This document shows positions 24,358 through 30,695 of a stretch of 30,696 bases of DNA, piece after piece. A program made the position numbers and the translations under genes. How positions within the stretch are numbered: position 1 is the stretch's first letter; every line of letters begins with the position of its first letter. The DNA lies in the IMG/VR virus record IMGVR_UViG_3300045135_000497, positions 1 through 30,696 of that record. One strand, written 5' to 3'. A model generated the notes under the pieces. That model was not told where the DNA came from, ran no database searches, and was given only the letters and a program-made list of their open reading frames with translations. The stretch is from a virus.

Positions 24358-25059
24358 ATGCAGAACCGGGAATTATTAAACATATCTCAGGCTACCAAAG
24401 GTAGATACGGTGTATACTCTATTGAATTTCACGAGACTCAAAACTATACTCATGTAAAGAGAGTAAATAGTGATGGCTCTGAAACACTATTCCAGATTGG
24501 TGGAGGTGGAGGTGGTACTACTTATACTGCTGGTACGGGTATTGATATCACTAACGGAGTAATTAGCTCTACAGTTGTAGATACTGATACAAATAACTTT
24601 GTTTCTAATGTTGCTCTTAACGGAACAGATCTTGAGTTTTCTGGTAGTGGAGGTGCATTTAGCGGTACAGTCCCATTGGCTTCACTTGTATCATCTGGTG
24701 GTACGGAGACAAATATTATTCCTTATACTGGCGGTACTATCAACACAGATACCGTAGGTATTTATGGTCTGCGTGAAGGTGCTGAAAAAATAGAATTGGT
24801 TAGAACTGTTGCAAGTGACACCACATTTGTATTACAAGCAGGAACAGGTGTTCTTGGGACAAACAACTTTGGTATCCTTGTGGTTTATGTTACTATCAAT
24901 TGTAGTGGATTAGGTGGCATTAACTTGCAGTATAAAAATTTGCAGAATAACAATCAACAAATTCACGGATCGAATCACTTAACAAGCGGAAACTTTGCAC
25001 TTACGTTCTCGTATTTTGGTACTACAGGATTGCAACTACTCGCATTTACTGAATTGTAA
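24358..25059 (+). CDS. Structural/fibre-like protein
   Basis: 233 residues, Gly/Thr/Asn-rich. A Gly-rich linker (QIGGGGGGTTYT) is followed by AGTGIDITNGVIS, a repeated motif of phage fibres, and beta strands up to the C-terminus. It may be a late-added fibre or receptor protein. It starts 11 nt after the endolysin stop and its own stop overlaps the next ATG (TAATG). Confidence 0.6.
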   Translation: MQNRELLNISQATKGRYGVYSIEFHETQNYTHVKRVNSDGSETLFQIGGGGGGTTYTAGTGIDITNGVISSTVVDTDTNNFVSNVALNGTDLEFSGSGGAFSGTVPLASLVSSGGTETNIIPYTGGTINTDTVGIYGLREGAEKIELVRTVASDTTFVLQAGTGVLGTNNFGILVVYVTINCSGLGGINLQYKNLQNNNQQIHGSNHLTSGNFALTFSYFGTTGLQLLAFTEL

Positions 25060-25226
25060 TGAACCATTCTGATATCAAAATATTGCTGTTGAATGTTACC
25101 ACACTTGGAATAAGTATGGCCCAAGTAGAGATTGCTTTGAAAGTTTTGCTGCTTATGGTTTCTATTGGATACACACTACAAAGGTGGTATCTGATGAATA
25201 AGAAAGAGAAAGAAGATAATGAATAA
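25059..25226 (+). CDS. Small membrane protein, possible holin
   Basis: 55 residues translated from an ATG inside the preceding stop (TAATG). One hydrophobic helix (about residues 24-40, ALKVLLLMVSIGY) is followed by a basic tail (QRWYLMNKKEKEDNE). One-helix proteins in this place, a gene or two after an M15 lysin, often act as holins or spanin-like partners; this is inference. It is the last plus-strand gene before the bidirectional terminator. Confidence 0.6.
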   Translation: MNHSDIKILLLNVTTLGISMAQVEIALKVLLLMVSIGYTLQRWYLMNKKEKEDNE

Positions 25227-25228
25227 AA

Positions 25229-25250
25229 AAAGGGAGCATTAGCTCCCTTT
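25229..25250. terminator. Bidirectional terminator between convergent blocks
   Basis: AAAGGGAGC (25229-25237) pairs with GCTCCCTTT (25242-25250) around ATTA, with A-run before and T-run after. It can stop plus-strand transcription and, read from the other side, minus-strand transcription. Confidence 0.8.
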
Positions 25251-25260
25251 ATTTTTACAA

Positions 25261-25301
25261 GTACTTAAACAAGTACATTCTACTGGTGCATATTCGCACC
25301 A
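25261..25301. other. Two short hairpins past the minus-strand operon
   Basis: GTACTT(AAAC)AAGTAC lies at 25261-25276. TGGTGC(ATATTC)GCACCA lies at 25284-25301, two bases from the stop of the holin-like gene. The second has the same arms and loop length as the hairpin at 29840-29857 and may be part of the operon's 3' end. Confidence 0.5.
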
Positions 25302-25303
25302 CT

Positions 25304-25669
25304 TTATTTTATCTTGGTTCTTTTGTCCACGGTTCTTACTGCGAAGTATCCTCCGATCACCGTGATGCTTACCATTTCCCATAAACCTATCCACTTTTCA
25401 TCTACATTACTAATACCAAATCCTTCAAAGAAAGTCATTAGTATTAGGAATACCATTACGGTGGCAAGTGTTAAGGGTCGCACATTCTTGGATAGCCAAG
25501 AGTCAGAAGACATATCAGACTTCCAACGAGCAGAGATTTCATTCTCTATGCTCTGTCTAATTTTCTCCTTTTCTTCTGGTGTTGAAACAAACTTATCAAC
25601 TACGTTTGCTACTGCATTGACAGTTTCCGTTACACCAGCATTCATTAATTTTTTCAATGGGTTTTTCAT
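25304..25669 (-). CDS. Holin, 3TM-like family
   Basis: 121 residues. A helical, charged N-terminal half (VVDKFVSTPEEKEKIRQ) is followed by two hydrophobic helices: residues about 64-85 after RPLTLATV, and about 96-113 (MVSITVIGGYFAVRT), then a basic tail. This matches the layout I associate with the 'holin of 3TMs' family, with ENVRPL-type start of the first helix. Holins make the membrane lesions that let endolysin out. Its ATG overlaps the upstream minus-strand gene (TAATG). Confidence 0.65.
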   Translation of the reverse strand: MKNPLKKLMNAGVTETVNAVANVVDKFVSTPEEKEKIRQSIENEISARWKSDMSSDSWLSKNVRPLTLATVMVFLILMTFFEGFGISNVDEKWIGLWEMVSITVIGGYFAVRTVDKRTKIK

Positions 25670-25797
25670 TATCCACTACAGCTTTCACACTCTGGATTAT
25701 CAATGGAGCATTGAGCATTATCATTCTTTTCTGAGCTTTCCAGTTCATCAATAAAATCTTGGAAGTCATTTTCAAATCCGAAATCTGTGTCGTTCAT
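25669..25797 (-). CDS. 42-residue acidic, Cys-tailed protein
   Basis: Too short for usual gene finders. The stop overlaps the holin ATG (TAATG). The N-terminus is acidic (MNDTDFGFENDFQDFIDEL) and the end holds three cysteines in CSIDNPECESC. Perfect coupling to the holin supports translation. A metal-binding or disulphide tail is possible; the function is unknown. Confidence 0.55.
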   Translation of the reverse strand: MNDTDFGFENDFQDFIDELESSEKNDNAQCSIDNPECESCSG

Positions 25798-25800
25798 AAA

Positions 25801-25956
25801 TCATTTAGTTTTTTTGGCTTCTGCATTCCATGCACTATAACAAACTCCTAGTCTCTGTGAAGCATCGGGGTACTCCATTTGTAGTTCGTCATCTTGCATA
25901 CATCTTGATAAAAATTGTTGTCTATTCTCCTGGGGATTGGGAGTTGGAATCGGCAT
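25801..25956 (-). CDS. 51-residue conserved small phage protein
   Basis: The start MPIPTPNPQENRQQFLSRCM is chosen at 25956, as GAGGAAG directly upstream is the clearest Shine-Dalgarno-like sequence seen on this strand. A longer in-frame ORF begins 13 codons earlier. I recognise the pattern of a Pro-rich start, then FLSRCM, MEYPDASQR and VCYSAWN as a small conserved phage protein, but do not know its function. It overlaps the upstream gene's end by 35 nt. Confidence 0.6.
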   Translation of the reverse strand: MPIPTPNPQENRQQFLSRCMQDDELQMEYPDASQRLGVCYSAWNAEAKKTK

Positions 25957-26041
25957 CTTCCTCTGGGTTTTTAGAATTAGTAAATACAGGCTCATCCCAA
26001 TATAGGAAAAGCCACTCGCTTTTATAATTTACATTTTTCAT
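25922..26041 (-). CDS. 39-residue micro-protein
   Basis: The ATG at 26041 overlaps the stop of the upstream membrane gene (ATGA). The peptide runs MKNVNYKSEWLFLYWDEPVF and ends with an acidic, Asn/Ser-rich tail. A TGTAAATTATA sequence follows its first codons, probably by coincidence. The coupling to the membrane gene supports it; the function is unknown. Confidence 0.45.
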   Translation of the reverse strand: MKNVNYKSEWLFLYWDEPVFTNSKNPEEDADSNSQSPGE

Positions 26042-26283
26042 TGAACCAATTTCCTGTATGTGAGTTCTGCAATTAGAGCCGTATAGATGGCGAATAAGAC
26101 GTTCATTTCTAAATAATAATAGATGATACCACTTACCCAAAAAGATAAGCAGAGAACGCAGTTAAACGGCTTAAACGGTGCGATACGTTCTATGAACCAA
26201 CCGTATGGTTCAAACACAAAAAGGTAAGAGAATAAAAATCCTAAACCACTTACCAAAAACCAATCATTATATATCTGTATCAT
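26038..26283 (-). CDS. Small membrane protein with CxxC
   Basis: 81 residues with three hydrophobic segments (about 8-24, 44-58 and 60-74). PFKPFNCVLCLSFW contains C42 and C45, a signature I recall in many small phage and prophage membrane proteins of unknown role. The ATG overlaps the sigma-like gene's stop (ATGA). Possible roles include a lysis regulator or host membrane modulator; none is shown. Confidence 0.6.
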   Translation of the reverse strand: MIQIYNDWFLVSGLGFLFSYLFVFEPYGWFIERIAPFKPFNCVLCLSFWVSGIIYYYLEMNVLFAIYTALIAELTYRKLVQ

Positions 26284-26687
26284 AATTTTCTACTTGTATA
26301 ATCATCACGGATGTAACGTATAAGTTTCCTTTTTGCCTCTCCGTTTTCTATTACTATCATATGTCCTTTAATCTTTTGACCATAGACATCTCTCCACTTT
26401 AAAGATATGATTTTATTTGTCATAGTGGAGTAGATTATTGAAATAATTAAATTCGCTGCTGATCGCTCTGGCTTGTAGTAGTACAAGAACTTTTCGCATA
26501 CACGCATAACAGCCTCATCAACTAAGGATTGCTGTAGCTCCTTGTTGCCGTTTGTTACAAAAGCAAATCCTGAAATCTCTTTTGCTCGGTCAAGAATAAA
26601 TTCTCCTAGGGCTTGAGTGATATACCCTTGCTCTTTAGATTGCTTTGCTTCTTGCTCAATTATTTTTTTGTCGTACTTCGTTTTCAA
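26280..26687 (-). CDS. Probable T4 gp55-like late sigma factor
   Basis: 135 residues, helical and basic. The pattern ALGEFILDRAKEISG, then LVDEAVMRVCEKFLYYYKPE and ANLIISIIYSTMTNKI fits the sigma region 2-like core of T4 gp55, which redirects host RNA polymerase to late promoters (there: GxAIMLIAEGLSKRFNFSGY, EMIADGIEASIKGL, AYITQACFNAFVQRI). It is shorter than T4 gp55 (about 185). No region 4 is expected in this family. The call rests on remembered family features, not a search. It overlaps both neighbours. Confidence 0.55.
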   Translation of the reverse strand: MKTKYDKKIIEQEAKQSKEQGYITQALGEFILDRAKEISGFAFVTNGNKELQQSLVDEAVMRVCEKFLYYYKPERSAANLIISIIYSTMTNKIISLKWRDVYGQKIKGHMIVIENGEAKRKLIRYIRDDYTSRKL

Positions 26688-26880
26688 TATGGTCTACGAT
26701 TCTCACGATATCAAAGAGGTAGTCTGAAAGTTCTTCGGACTTAATGTTGAGTTCATAGCCCAGACGAACAAGTGTGACTTTTTCATCATTGAGTATTAGT
26801 TCTCTAATCTGTTCATATAAAGCTATAAGGAAATCTGCTTCAGCTGAAGTGATCTCGTTATATGTTTCATCAAGTGGCAT
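26656..26880 (-). CDS. Small helical protein upstream of sigma-like gene
   Basis: 74 residues, acidic and helical. TLVRLGYELNIKSEELSDYL (residues about 36-55) could form a helix-turn-helix, but that is a weak guess. It overlaps the sigma-like gene by 32 nt and the upstream gene by 11 nt, so it belongs to the operon. Not recognised as a family. Confidence 0.5.
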   Translation of the reverse strand: MPLDETYNEITSAEADFLIALYEQIRELILNDEKVTLVRLGYELNIKSEELSDYLFDIVRIVDHIENEVRQKNN

Positions 26881-27088
26881 ACGGTCTTATTGATAGAGCC
26901 TTGTCTGGATCGAGTTCAGCAATCTTATCAATGAGTTCGTTCTCCTTCTTGTATGCTGACTGTATCTCCTCCAGAGTAGAGTCTGTTCCTAAATTGGTAA
27001 ACAGAGTGGCCATCTCCCTTAATAGATTGTCAATCTGTTCTCTTTTTAATTTACAAGTGTGGTAGTTACTATTCTTCATCTTGCTCAT
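26870..27088 (-). CDS. Small helical protein
   Basis: 72 residues, Lys/Glu-rich, with a helical DNLLREMATLF and a later KKENELIDKIAELD coiled stretch. Two possible starts, 27088 and 27079, both lie inside the end of the RusA-like gene. Not recognised. Tight overlap with both neighbours suggests a real operon member. Confidence 0.5.
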   Translation of the reverse strand: MSKMKNSNYHTCKLKREQIDNLLREMATLFTNLGTDSTLEEIQSAYKKENELIDKIAELDPDKALSIRPYAT

Positions 27089-27485
27089 ATATTAAGTTTT
27101 TACAATAAACTTTACATACATAGGTGTTCTTGTCAAGATTTTCATCGTATCTTATCGAAACGCTCTTGTAATACTTCGGGTTATCATCTGGTATAACACC
27201 TTCAGAAACAAGGGTATCAGCAAGAAACTTTGATACAAGAATCCCATTGTCAATATCAAGGCGGCTATTATACGAAATGGCAATGTAGATTTCTTCGCAA
27301 GTGAATCTATCATATTGTTCCAACGCCTTGAGACATTCTTTCTTATATTCATCTTTATATTTTTTTCTTATAGCCCAATGACCTCCAGCGTAAATTTTGT
27401 TTAGGCTAGGAGGCTTCGGGAGCGTAAGCTCTATCTTGGTAAACCAATCCTTATCTACTTGGTAAGGGGAGCTATCCATCTGCAC
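27069..27485 (-). CDS. RusA-like Holliday junction resolvase
   Basis: 138 residues. LPKPPSLNKIYAGGHW (about 22-37) matches the N-terminal strand of RusA nucleases. The metal site is present as SRLDIDNG (D77, D79) and VIPDDNPKYY (D100, D101), like LDLDN and HDD in E. coli RusA. Such enzymes resolve Holliday junctions during phage recombination or before packaging. It overlaps the nuclease gene by 31 nt; an alternative start is Met at 27479. Confidence 0.75.
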   Translation of the reverse strand: MQMDSSPYQVDKDWFTKIELTLPKPPSLNKIYAGGHWAIRKKYKDEYKKECLKALEQYDRFTCEEIYIAISYNSRLDIDNGILVSKFLADTLVSEGVIPDDNPKYYKSVSIRYDENLDKNTYVCKVYCKNLIYEQDEE

Positions 27486-27916
27486 AAGTCTTTAGGTACA
27501 CGATAAAAGGCATCAAGCCCTTGTCTGTGTCCTGTGTTTATTCTACGAACTTCTCTAAATTCTTCCTTGAAGATTTCGGAAGAGTGAGCCATACACATTG
27601 CCTGTGTCTCAGCACAAACTAGCGCATAATAAAAACCCTTGCCTTCCCACTTTTTCTTTCTACCTAAGAAAGATACTGTGTCGAAAGGAAAGGATTCTTT
27701 GTCTGACCAGGGGTAGTTACCCTTGACCTCAGCTTCTATAAATGTGGATCTACCTTGATGGTCGATAACCTCGATGTCTACACCAAAGTCCTCTTCCTCT
27801 ATAATGTCTGCTACCCAGTCTTGAGTCTTTAGCCAAGCGATAACAATCGCTTTGCCATACGCATCATTAGTGTCGTAAGATTCTTGGTTGAATTTTCTGG
27901 CGGCATACTTACTCAT
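27455..27916 (-). CDS. PD-(D/E)XK nuclease
   Basis: 153 residues. The nuclease core reads DFGVDIEVID (D47) then TFIEAEVKG (E63-x-K65), the classic D...ExK catalytic layout, followed by helices. The family is broad (restriction, recombination and repair enzymes), so the substrate is unclear. Because the gene is coupled to a RusA-like resolvase and lies in the replication block, a recombination or host DNA processing role is likely. It starts within the stop of the DUF1599-like gene (ATGA). Confidence 0.75.
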   Translation of the reverse strand: MSKYAARKFNQESYDTNDAYGKAIVIAWLKTQDWVADIIEEEDFGVDIEVIDHQGRSTFIEAEVKGNYPWSDKESFPFDTVSFLGRKKKWEGKGFYYALVCAETQAMCMAHSSEIFKEEFREVRRINTGHRQGLDAFYRVPKDLCRWIAPLTK

Positions 27917-28176
27917 GGTTCTCTGTTTATTGCAATCTTTAGTAGGATTAGATATCCTATCAAATCTTGCACGGTGTCTTCAGTTTCATCTGTAATACCC
28001 CGGCTCTTTATACGCATAAGCTTGTCATCAATCCTAGCGCATAAACTCTCAACTGCGTTTCCCTTCGAGAAGATACCTACGGGGTTTAGGGCTGAGTCCC
28101 CGTAGGCAGCATTCTTCTCTAAGAGCAAGTTAGTAACTTCCGCAGAAACTTCAATAATTAAATCTCTGGTTTCCAT
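27913..28176 (-). CDS. DUF1599/Nmad1-type protein
   Basis: 87 residues. KNAAYGDSALNPVGIFSK, then CARIDDKLMRIKS and ETEDTVQDLIGYLILLKIA form the recognisable pattern of the DUF1599 (nucleotide modification associated domain 1) family. The family has been linked by genome context to modified nucleotides in phages; its activity is not established to my knowledge. No hydroxylase or base-modifying enzyme was seen in this window. It is coupled to the nuclease gene by ATGA. Confidence 0.7.
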   Translation of the reverse strand: METRDLIIEVSAEVTNLLLEKNAAYGDSALNPVGIFSKGNAVESLCARIDDKLMRIKSRGITDETEDTVQDLIGYLILLKIAINREP

Positions 28177-28185
28177 ACTACTAAT

Positions 28186-28509
28186 CTAATCATTATTATC
28201 AAACAAGTCAACTTCTAACTTGTAAACTTTACTAACATTTTTTCCTTGTATAACTAACCTCCCTGATGAGGGATTAAAGAAGATGTAATTCTCAGTACAT
28301 CCAGTATAGTCAGAAACATCAAATTTATAAACATTGTCGTTGATTGCTATAAACACATCCTTGTTCTCTGACTCAGCGATCTCAACCTTCTTGGCCGCTG
28401 CAACATTAAACTTCAAGTAGGCTCTAACAAGATTTGCAAATGCTAACTTCCTATCACGAATTAGACTGTGGATAGGCGTATTGCTTTTCTCCGCTTTTGT
28501 TGTATTCAT
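28186..28509 (-). CDS. Unknown 107-residue protein
   Basis: Not recognised. An amphipathic helical N-terminal half (RDRKLAFANLVRAYLKFNVAAAKK) leads to strands with DVFIAINDNVYKFDV and an acidic end DLFDNND. The ATG lies 56 nt inside the end of the helicase gene. It could be a helicase partner from its place, but that is speculation. Confidence 0.55.
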   Translation of the reverse strand: MNTTKAEKSNTPIHSLIRDRKLAFANLVRAYLKFNVAAAKKVEIAESENKDVFIAINDNVYKFDVSDYTGCTENYIFFNPSSGRLVIQGKNVSKVYKLEVDLFDNND

Positions 28510-29389
28510 AGTATCTGTTCTTTAATTTGTCGTAATATAAGGTAACCTTTCCTAACTTACCAACAATCTTGGGCTTCGCCTTGACCACCGTAATCTCCAC
28601 TTGGTTAGGCTCATACGGCACACCATTGGAGTCTTCGAGTCCGAAGGGGCATCGCCATACGTTGATAACCATCATCCCCTTTCTGGACCATTGCATCCCC
28701 CCGGCAATGTCGTTCATCGTGGGCTTGTCCACATAGGGTACACCGTTCTTGTACTTGGCTTGTTGGTGTTTAGTGTGTACGGTAACGATAGTGTGGTAGT
28801 CCTTATCGCTTGAGTGCTTACGGATGCGAGTGAGGATTTGCCCAATGGCTATATCATCACGCACCCCACTTGATACATCGGTCTTAATTTCTGTGAACGG
28901 ATCGACAAAGCAACCATCTATCTTTATGAAATGTGTTTGCTCTATTTCTTCTACAGCAGTATAGTACCCTTCAATAGAAAGGTCTTGCAGACCACTATCA
29001 ATAATAAAGAAGTGCTTATTGATAAATTCAAAAGCCTTATCTGTCTCTTCATCTGTTGCAGTCATTGTGTCATTAACGAGGAATGGCTTACGCAAATACA
29101 CCCACATTAATTCTGCGAATACCTCGGTAGGCGATCCTGTCTCAGGCGAATATACTGCCCACTTCCACCCACTATATTGTGCGAGGTTCATCATCAGCTC
29201 AAATCCGAACTGACTCTTTCCTTGGTGCGCCCCAGCATAGATGTATGTGGTGCTACCTTTTTTCATAGAGTACTTGTCAAACAAGGAATCAAATCCTGTC
29301 CAAGCCCCTTTCTTAATACCTTCGTTTCTCAGAGAATTTAAATTGCCCTTTAATTCTTCTGCGGTATATACAAACTTACTCATGCTCAT
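28454..29389 (-). CDS. DnaB-type helicase core (RecA fold)
   Basis: 311 residues. The Walker A is DnaB-like: AGAHQGKS at 52-59, preceded by a KKGSTTYIYAG strand. An ETGSP (about 81-85) follows the second strand, then Walker B IDGCFVDPFTEI (about 158-169), VTVHTKHQ (about 209-216) and a late GGMQWSRKGMMVINVWR. This is the C-terminal motor domain of DnaB-family helicases with no N-terminal primase-interacting domain, so it is shorter than cellular DnaB. It is the probable replicative helicase. Confidence 0.8.
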   Translation of the reverse strand: MSMSKFVYTAEELKGNLNSLRNEGIKKGAWTGFDSLFDKYSMKKGSTTYIYAGAHQGKSQFGFELMMNLAQYSGWKWAVYSPETGSPTEVFAELMWVYLRKPFLVNDTMTATDEETDKAFEFINKHFFIIDSGLQDLSIEGYYTAVEEIEQTHFIKIDGCFVDPFTEIKTDVSSGVRDDIAIGQILTRIRKHSSDKDYHTIVTVHTKHQQAKYKNGVPYVDKPTMNDIAGGMQWSRKGMMVINVWRCPFGLEDSNGVPYEPNQVEITVVKAKPKIVGKLGKVTLYYDKLKNRYYEYNKSGEKQYAYPQSNS

Positions 29390-29754
29390 TCTCCAAACTC
29401 TTTTACATATTCTGATTCTTTGTGCTGAAAACTTCTACTAATTTCTTTTCTATAAAACTCTTCGCTTATATAGAAGTCGTAAACCTTTTTCCCTGTGAGT
29501 CCGTTGTACGCCATTATCTTGGCGATCATCTCTGGGCTTCGGTTAACGTGGTCAATAGACTTTGCTCTAGTTACGAACTGAAAAGGATGTGATGCAGTAC
29601 CTTTGTGCATATTAGAATATCCGTTTCCTTTCTTTACTTTCCAGGAAAGTCTTACACCAATGTCATAAATCATTTGGCCTTGATCATCCGATAGTGGTGC
29701 GCTATTAGGATTGATATCGAAGTGTTCATCTAATGGCCCTTGTTCTTCTTTCAT
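29386..29754 (-). CDS. Unknown 122-residue protein before helicase
   Basis: Not recognised. An acidic N-terminus (MKEEQGPLDEHFD) precedes a segment with WKVKKGNGYSNMHKG and a helical C-terminus (VYDFYISEEFYRKEI). Its stop overlaps the helicase ATG (ATGA), so a helicase loader or partner is possible by context only. It is the first gene after the 365-bp intergenic region. Confidence 0.55.
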   Translation of the reverse strand: MKEEQGPLDEHFDINPNSAPLSDDQGQMIYDIGVRLSWKVKKGNGYSNMHKGTASHPFQFVTRAKSIDHVNRSPEMIAKIMAYNGLTGKKVYDFYISEEFYRKEISRSFQHKESEYVKEFGE

Positions 29755-30119
29755 TTCTCTTTGGTGTTAAAGGTTTTTATATGCTTACGCTTATAATTTG
29801 ATGGATAAGCCCATCTTTATATGCTTAAACGCTCATTATTGGTGCAAATAAGCACCATTCAATCTGTTTAAATAAACATTATTGCACATCGCAATATGCG
29901 ATATTGCCCTTATTTTGTATACTGCGTTGTAAGGTTATAACTTGACTAAAGTTCAATTTCCGTGAGGTTATACCCTTACTTTGTCACAATTTTAGTTTCT
30001 TTTTGTGACGATTTAAGGCTCATCATTGGGAGGATTTGTGTACCACTTTGGTACATCCCAAGTTAAAGAAGGGGGGCGATGCCCCCCTACTACCATAATA
30101 CTTAACAACTTGGAAAAAA
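29755..30119. other. Dyad-rich intergenic region, candidate origin/regulatory region
   Basis: No gene is visible. It contains direct repeats TTTATATGCTTA (29776-29787, 29816-29827; 40 bp apart) and AGGTTATA (29932-29939, 29965-29972). Perfect dyads are TGGTGC(6)GCACCA at 29840-29857, GCAATAT(3)ATATTGC at 29891-29907, GTCACAA(13)TTGTGAC at 29983-30009 and TGTACCA(3)TGGTACA at 30039-30055. The right end carries a strong terminator. The helicase lies to the left and an SSB-like and DnaA-like gene to the right. I saw no canonical TAnnTTTG promoter. Confidence 0.5.
30071..30087 (-). terminator. Terminator after SSB-tip gene
   Basis: GGGGGGC (30071-30077) pairs with GCCCCCC (30081-30087) around GAT. 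Read on the minus strand it is followed by TTCTTTAAC, a U-rich tail, and lies about 30 bases after the stop at 30120. Confidence 0.75.
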
Positions 30120-30359
30120 TCAGAATGGAAGATCTGAATCTGTATCGTTAACGGCAGCTGCCTGTTGCTTCATTTCCCCTTGCAACTGGATGTACTTGCC
30201 ACCATCACGTTTGTCTTTAATCTCTAGGTTTACCCAACCCTTGTCATTCTTAGCGTTTGTCAACACCTCAAAGTCTTGAGGGCCGAGAGCCACCTTTACA
30301 ATTTGTCCGAACTTTGTGTTCACTACTGTAGTCTTACCTACGAAAACCTTGTCTGCCAT
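30120..30359 (-). CDS. Small protein with SSB-like acidic tip
   Basis: 79 residues. VFVGKTTVVNTKFGQIVKVAL is strand-rich, followed by GWVNLEIKDKRDGGKYIQLQGE and then a flexible linker ending in DSDLPF. Bacterial SSBs end in DDDIPF-type tips that recruit partner proteins; this ending is the same kind. The body is far shorter than a normal SSB OB-fold, so it may be a reduced SSB or a partner-recruiting protein. The hairpin terminator follows it. Confidence 0.7.
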   Translation of the reverse strand: MADKVFVGKTTVVNTKFGQIVKVALGPQDFEVLTNAKNDKGWVNLEIKDKRDGGKYIQLQGEMKQQAAAVNDTDSDLPF

Positions 30360-30371
30360 TTTCTTTTAAAT

Positions 30372-30695
30372 TTAATCAGAGGTTAATAATTCTTTTAAGT
30401 GGTTGTACTTTCCTTCTAGGTCTAAGTACTTTGAATAGATACTATCTATCTTTTCTTGTAAGGATTCTTCCGAGTGTTTTTCATAGTCACGGATATACTC
30501 CATGGCTTTTCCATATGCTCGTAAGTATCTTTTGTTAGCCATCCTGTTATCGTTGCCTTGGATGTACACGCTCACGCCTTTAGGATCGGTGTTCGTGATT
30601 CTGGAAATCTGTCGAATACCGAAACCCCAATTGCTTAGAACCGTACAAGTCAATGCTCTTGCCATAACAGTTTCCTTGTCTTTCTTTGTGCCAAG
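30372..30695 (-). CDS. DnaA domain IV-like DNA-binding protein (start uncertain, may extend past window)
   Basis: The frame is open to the right edge (...KKDKETVMARALTC). The internal ATG at 30665 would start in the middle of the first predicted helix, so the real start may be further right. The motif ARALTCTVLSNWGFGIRQI, then RITNTDPKGVSVYIQ, resembles the C-terminal DNA-binding domain of DnaA, though the DHTTV motif is replaced by DPKGVSVYI. A replication initiator or origin-binding protein is plausible. The tail is a Lys/Glu coiled coil (about 70-90). The match is from memory. Confidence 0.5.
   Translation of the reverse strand, partial: LGTKKDKETVMARALTCTVLSNWGFGIRQISRITNTDPKGVSVYIQGNDNRMANKRYLRAYGKAMEYIRDYEKHSEESLQEKIDSIYSKYLDLEGKYNHLKELLTSD

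Noticed and set aside
25314-25754. 146-codon plus-strand ORF
   Set aside because: Antisense to the holin and the 42-residue gene; it lies after the bidirectional terminator and shows no motifs.
27045-27056. TTGTAAATTAAA on the minus strand
   Set aside because: It lies within the coding start of the 72-residue gene (Cys-Lys-Leu-Lys), so a regulatory role is not supported.
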